From NCBI GenBank assembly GCA_025353525.1, contig JANXOO010000175.1, positions 1 through 14,280 of the forward strand: a stretch of 14,280 nt of DNA, given 5' to 3'. The notes beneath the pieces are model-generated. The model did not search any database. It was not told the DNA's origin and worked only from the letters and a program-made list of their open reading frames with translations. The position numbers were made by a program, and so were the translations under genes. Source of the DNA: Schlesneria sp. GTDB taxonomy: Bacteria > Planctomycetota > Planctomycetia > Planctomycetales > Planctomycetaceae. Position 1 is the first letter of the stretch. Every line of letters starts with the position of its first letter. This document shows positions 12,490-14,280 of this stretch, piece by piece.

Positions 12490-14280
12490 CTAACCCTCTC
12501 CTTTTGACGATTGTCGTTGCCCAGGTCCTCGACCTCCTCGACGAAGCAGCGGATTTCTTCGACCTGAGGGACCGCTCGGGCCACTGCCCATGCCACGACC
12601 CATTCCCCCACTGTCGGGCTTGCTGTTCATCATTTGATCCATCTGGCTCATGCCGTTTCCGGAACCTGCCAGTCCTCCTGTCTGCTTTTCTTTGTCTTTA
12701 ATGAGCTTGTGTTCAAATGCTTCCCGATCTTTCCAGTAGTTTTCATCGACCTTGTCATGGCCGGATACCGGATGTCCGATCAATTTCAGTTCGCCCGACG
12801 ATGTGACGACCAATGCTTCTTCAGGAAGGCCGAGAATCGCCTCATTGTGCCCTTTTTCGGGCGTTAACTTCAGATCCGGATGCAGATCAAGCGGAATTCG
12901 TACATCGGATTCAAGATCAACCAGCACGTCCTGGGTCAGGAATGTATGTGAGGGACTGGCTTTTTCCAAAGTTCCTGCGATCAGATCAGGGATCAGTGTT
13001 CCCTTTTTCACCTCGCCGATGAAATCACCGATTGCGCGCAAGTTCAAGACGTCGCTGATGACCGCTCCAACTTTTGTATCCCATTCAAAAATCGACAGCG
13101 ACGCCACAGGGCGGCTGGCATTCAACTTGTCTTCATTGTACGGCTCGCGTTCAACATCCTTCAGAAAGTAGTTGGTCGTCGTCTTGACAATTTCGGGATT
13201 GGAAATATTGCTCCAAGGAGTGTCACGTCCTTCGCCTTTTGCGATTTCCGGATCGGCTCCCGCCAGATCCTCGGGCGACCGCTCAAAGTTGGGATTGAGC
13301 AATTTCAAGCGGACGCGGTATCGATACGCCATCCCCGGCTGGACATCCAGATCGAAGTAGCGGAACAGCAGATACGATTTTCTGGTTGTGAGTTTGTCGA
13401 GTGACCCGCGCATTCCCATTCCCGGCCCCGAACCCATCCCCATCCCCGGTCCCGGTCCTGAACCCATCCCCATTCCCGGCCCTGAACCCATACTCGAACT
13501 CATACCCATACTCGAGCTGGAACCCATACTCGAACTGGAACCCATGGCAGATGACCCCATGGTTTTCATCATCTGCTCCATGGAATTTCGACCGACATCA
13601 TTTCGTGCCACCTGGTTCATGTTACCTTTGATATCGCGCTGTACGACCGAAAATCCTTTCCGTTTGGATTTGGTCGTATCGGTCAGCTTTGCTTCATCCA
13701 TCGCATTGTCGAGTCCAGCCAAAAGCTTCTTTTCGAGCTCGATTTCTTCCGGTGTCATCTCGTCATCCTTGATTTTTGGATGCGTTGCAAAATCCTTCCA
13801 AAGGCCGAGCAGGTTCATTGGAAGTGGCATCGTGATCACCGGATCGCGCAATGCAATCGGCACCGGATCTTCAGGATCGAGGTCCGAACATTCTTCCAGA
13901 AGTTCGAGTGCACTGGTGGTACTCACCGCTTCCCACTTGCTGTCTTTCCATGGATCCGAACCTGCCTTGGCCGTCTGACGCTCCATTATAAAATCCGAGA
14001 TTTCCACCAGATCCTGAACTTCACTCGTCGGCAGATGCAGCGCCTTCGCGTAATTGTCAATCTGTTTTTTCAGTGGAAAAACCCCTCTGACAGCAATAAA
14101 TCGAACCCCTCGCACAGCAGACCCTGACGCCATTCCTCTCATGCCGCCCATATCGGACCCCATGCCAGACCCCATGCCAGATCCCATGCTTCCCATACTC
14201 GAACCCATGCTCCCCATGCTCGAACCCATATTGGGAGGCATCATCATCCCCTGTCCCGTCGACTTTTTAGTGCCGCCTGG
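12490..14280 (-). CDS. Met/Gly/Ser-repeat protein of unknown function (5' end probably off the right edge)
   Basis: The frame is open to the window edge: the codons before the MMM at 14247-14239 contain no stop, so the true start may lie beyond 14280. Numbered from 14247 (585 residues), the product has a Met/Gly/Ser repeat tract (about 7-39), a folded-looking segment with RFIAVRGVFPLKKQIDNYA (50-68), and an acidic charged region (about 112-195). A second Met/Gly/Ser/Pro tract follows (about 223-280), then a beta-rich domain starting YLLFRYFDLDVQPGMAYRYR (292-311). The tail is Gly/Ser/Arg-rich (about 540-585). The YRYRVRL segment after a PG turn suggests an immunoglobulin-like or fibronectin-like strand pair, but this is a guess. 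No signal peptide or membrane helix is visible in the part present; either could be upstream. I have a vague impression of similar proteins near planctomycete type IV pilus genes but cannot support it here. Confidence 0.8.
   Translation of the reverse strand, partial: PGGTKKSTGQGMMMPPNMGSSMGSMGSSMGSMGSGMGSGMGSDMGGMRGMASGSAVRGVRFIAVRGVFPLKKQIDNYAKALHLPTSEVQDLVEISDFIMERQTAKAGSDPWKDSKWEAVSTTSALELLEECSDLDPEDPVPIALRDPVITMPLPMNLLGLWKDFATHPKIKDDEMTPEEIELEKKLLAGLDNAMDEAKLTDTTKSKRKGFSVVQRDIKGNMNQVARNDVGRNSMEQMMKTMGSSAMGSSSSMGSSSSMGMSSSMGSGPGMGMGSGPGPGMGMGSGPGMGMRGSLDKLTTRKSYLLFRYFDLDVQPGMAYRYRVRLKLLNPNFERSPEDLAGADPEIAKGEGRDTPWSNISNPEIVKTTTNYFLKDVEREPYNEDKLNASRPVASLSIFEWDTKVGAVISDVLNLRAIGDFIGEVKKGTLIPDLIAGTLEKASPSHTFLTQDVLVDLESDVRIPLDLHPDLKLTPEKGHNEAILGLPEEALVVTSSGELKLIGHPVSGHDKVDENYWKDREAFEHKLIKDKEKQTGGLAGSGNGMSQMDQMMNSKPDSGGMGRGMGSGPSGPSGRRNPLLRRGGRGPGQRQSSKGEG
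13408..13581 (-). repeat. Degenerate tandem repeat encoding Met/Gly/Ser/Pro units
   Basis: Inside the repeat protein gene, units encoding GMGSGP(GP)GM and SSSSMG alternate. On the plus strand this appears as recurring CCCATCCCC/GGTCCCGG and GAACCCATACTCGAACT blocks. The DNA itself is repeated, not only the amino acids, which points to slippage or unequal recombination as the source of the tract. Confidence 0.8.
14131..14229 (-). repeat. Degenerate tandem repeat encoding MGS units near the N-terminus
   Basis: About eight Met-Gly-Ser or Met-Gly-Ser-x units in a row. On the plus strand the blocks CCATGCCAGACC and CCCATGCTCGAA recur with small changes. It is separate from, but built from the same motif as, the tract at 13408-13581. 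Confidence 0.8.

Noticed and set aside
13408..13581. CRISPR-like or regulatory repeat array
   Set aside because: There are no constant-length unique spacers and the units stay in one coding frame, so this is a protein-coding low-complexity tract.
13388..13978. 196-codon plus-strand open frame rich in Pro-Ile-Pro-Glu repeats
   Set aside because: The apparent repeats are the complement of the Met/Gly/Ser tract on the minus strand, which has the longer and better supported frame.

Overview
The window looks like chromosomal DNA from a planctomycete (Planctomycetaceae-like). This is inferred from moderate GC content, short mixed-strand operons, long intergenic leaders, and several predicted proteins of a kind I associate with planctomycetes: an exported CxxC redoxin-like protein, a single-pass membrane protein with a beta-rich exported domain, and a Met/Gly/Ser-repeat protein. 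No rRNA, tRNA, CRISPR array, insertion sequence or prophage gene was seen, so this reads as ordinary housekeeping and accessory chromosome rather than a mobile island.

Layout: (1) 1-786, the 3' part of a MoxR-type AAA+ ATPase gene (+), cut by the left edge. (2) 964-3267, a minus-strand pair, NAD kinase (nadK) followed 54 nt later by a MacB/FtsX-type ABC transporter permease, facing the MoxR gene tail to tail. (3) 3268-3699, a divergent intergenic region with a perfect 8-bp hairpin and a candidate promoter. (4) 3700-4254, a small exported CxxC protein with a strong Shine-Dalgarno, followed by a rho-independent-type terminator at 4382-4424. (5) 4665-8107, a full-length pyruvate carboxylase (biotin carboxylase, carboxyltransferase, biotinyl domain) split by one apparent -1 frameshift in a G6 run at 5778-5783. 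Its leader carries a perfect 10-bp inverted repeat covering the likely ribosome binding site. (6) 8116-8991, an FkbM-like SAM methyltransferase 8 nt behind pyc. (7) 9118-9942, a TIM-barrel sugar isomerase/epimerase. (8) 10004-10930, a UbiA-family prenyltransferase. (9) 10888-11238 (-), a YoaB-like RidA protein whose 3' end overlaps the prenyltransferase gene by 43 nt. (10) 11460-12458, a single-pass membrane protein of unknown function. (11) 12490-14280 (-), a Met/Gly/Ser-repeat protein running off the right edge.

Functionally, the plus-strand block 4665-10930 could be read through from the pyc leader: anaplerotic carboxylation, an unassigned methyltransferase, a sugar-type isomerase and a quinone-pathway prenyltransferase. 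These do not form one obvious pathway. RidA would protect PLP enzymes from enamine damage. The most notable observations are the pyc frameshift, the RBS-covering inverted repeat in the pyc leader, the operator-like hairpin at 3410-3429, and the undescribed exported and repeat-rich proteins. I found no convincing new multi-gene system.
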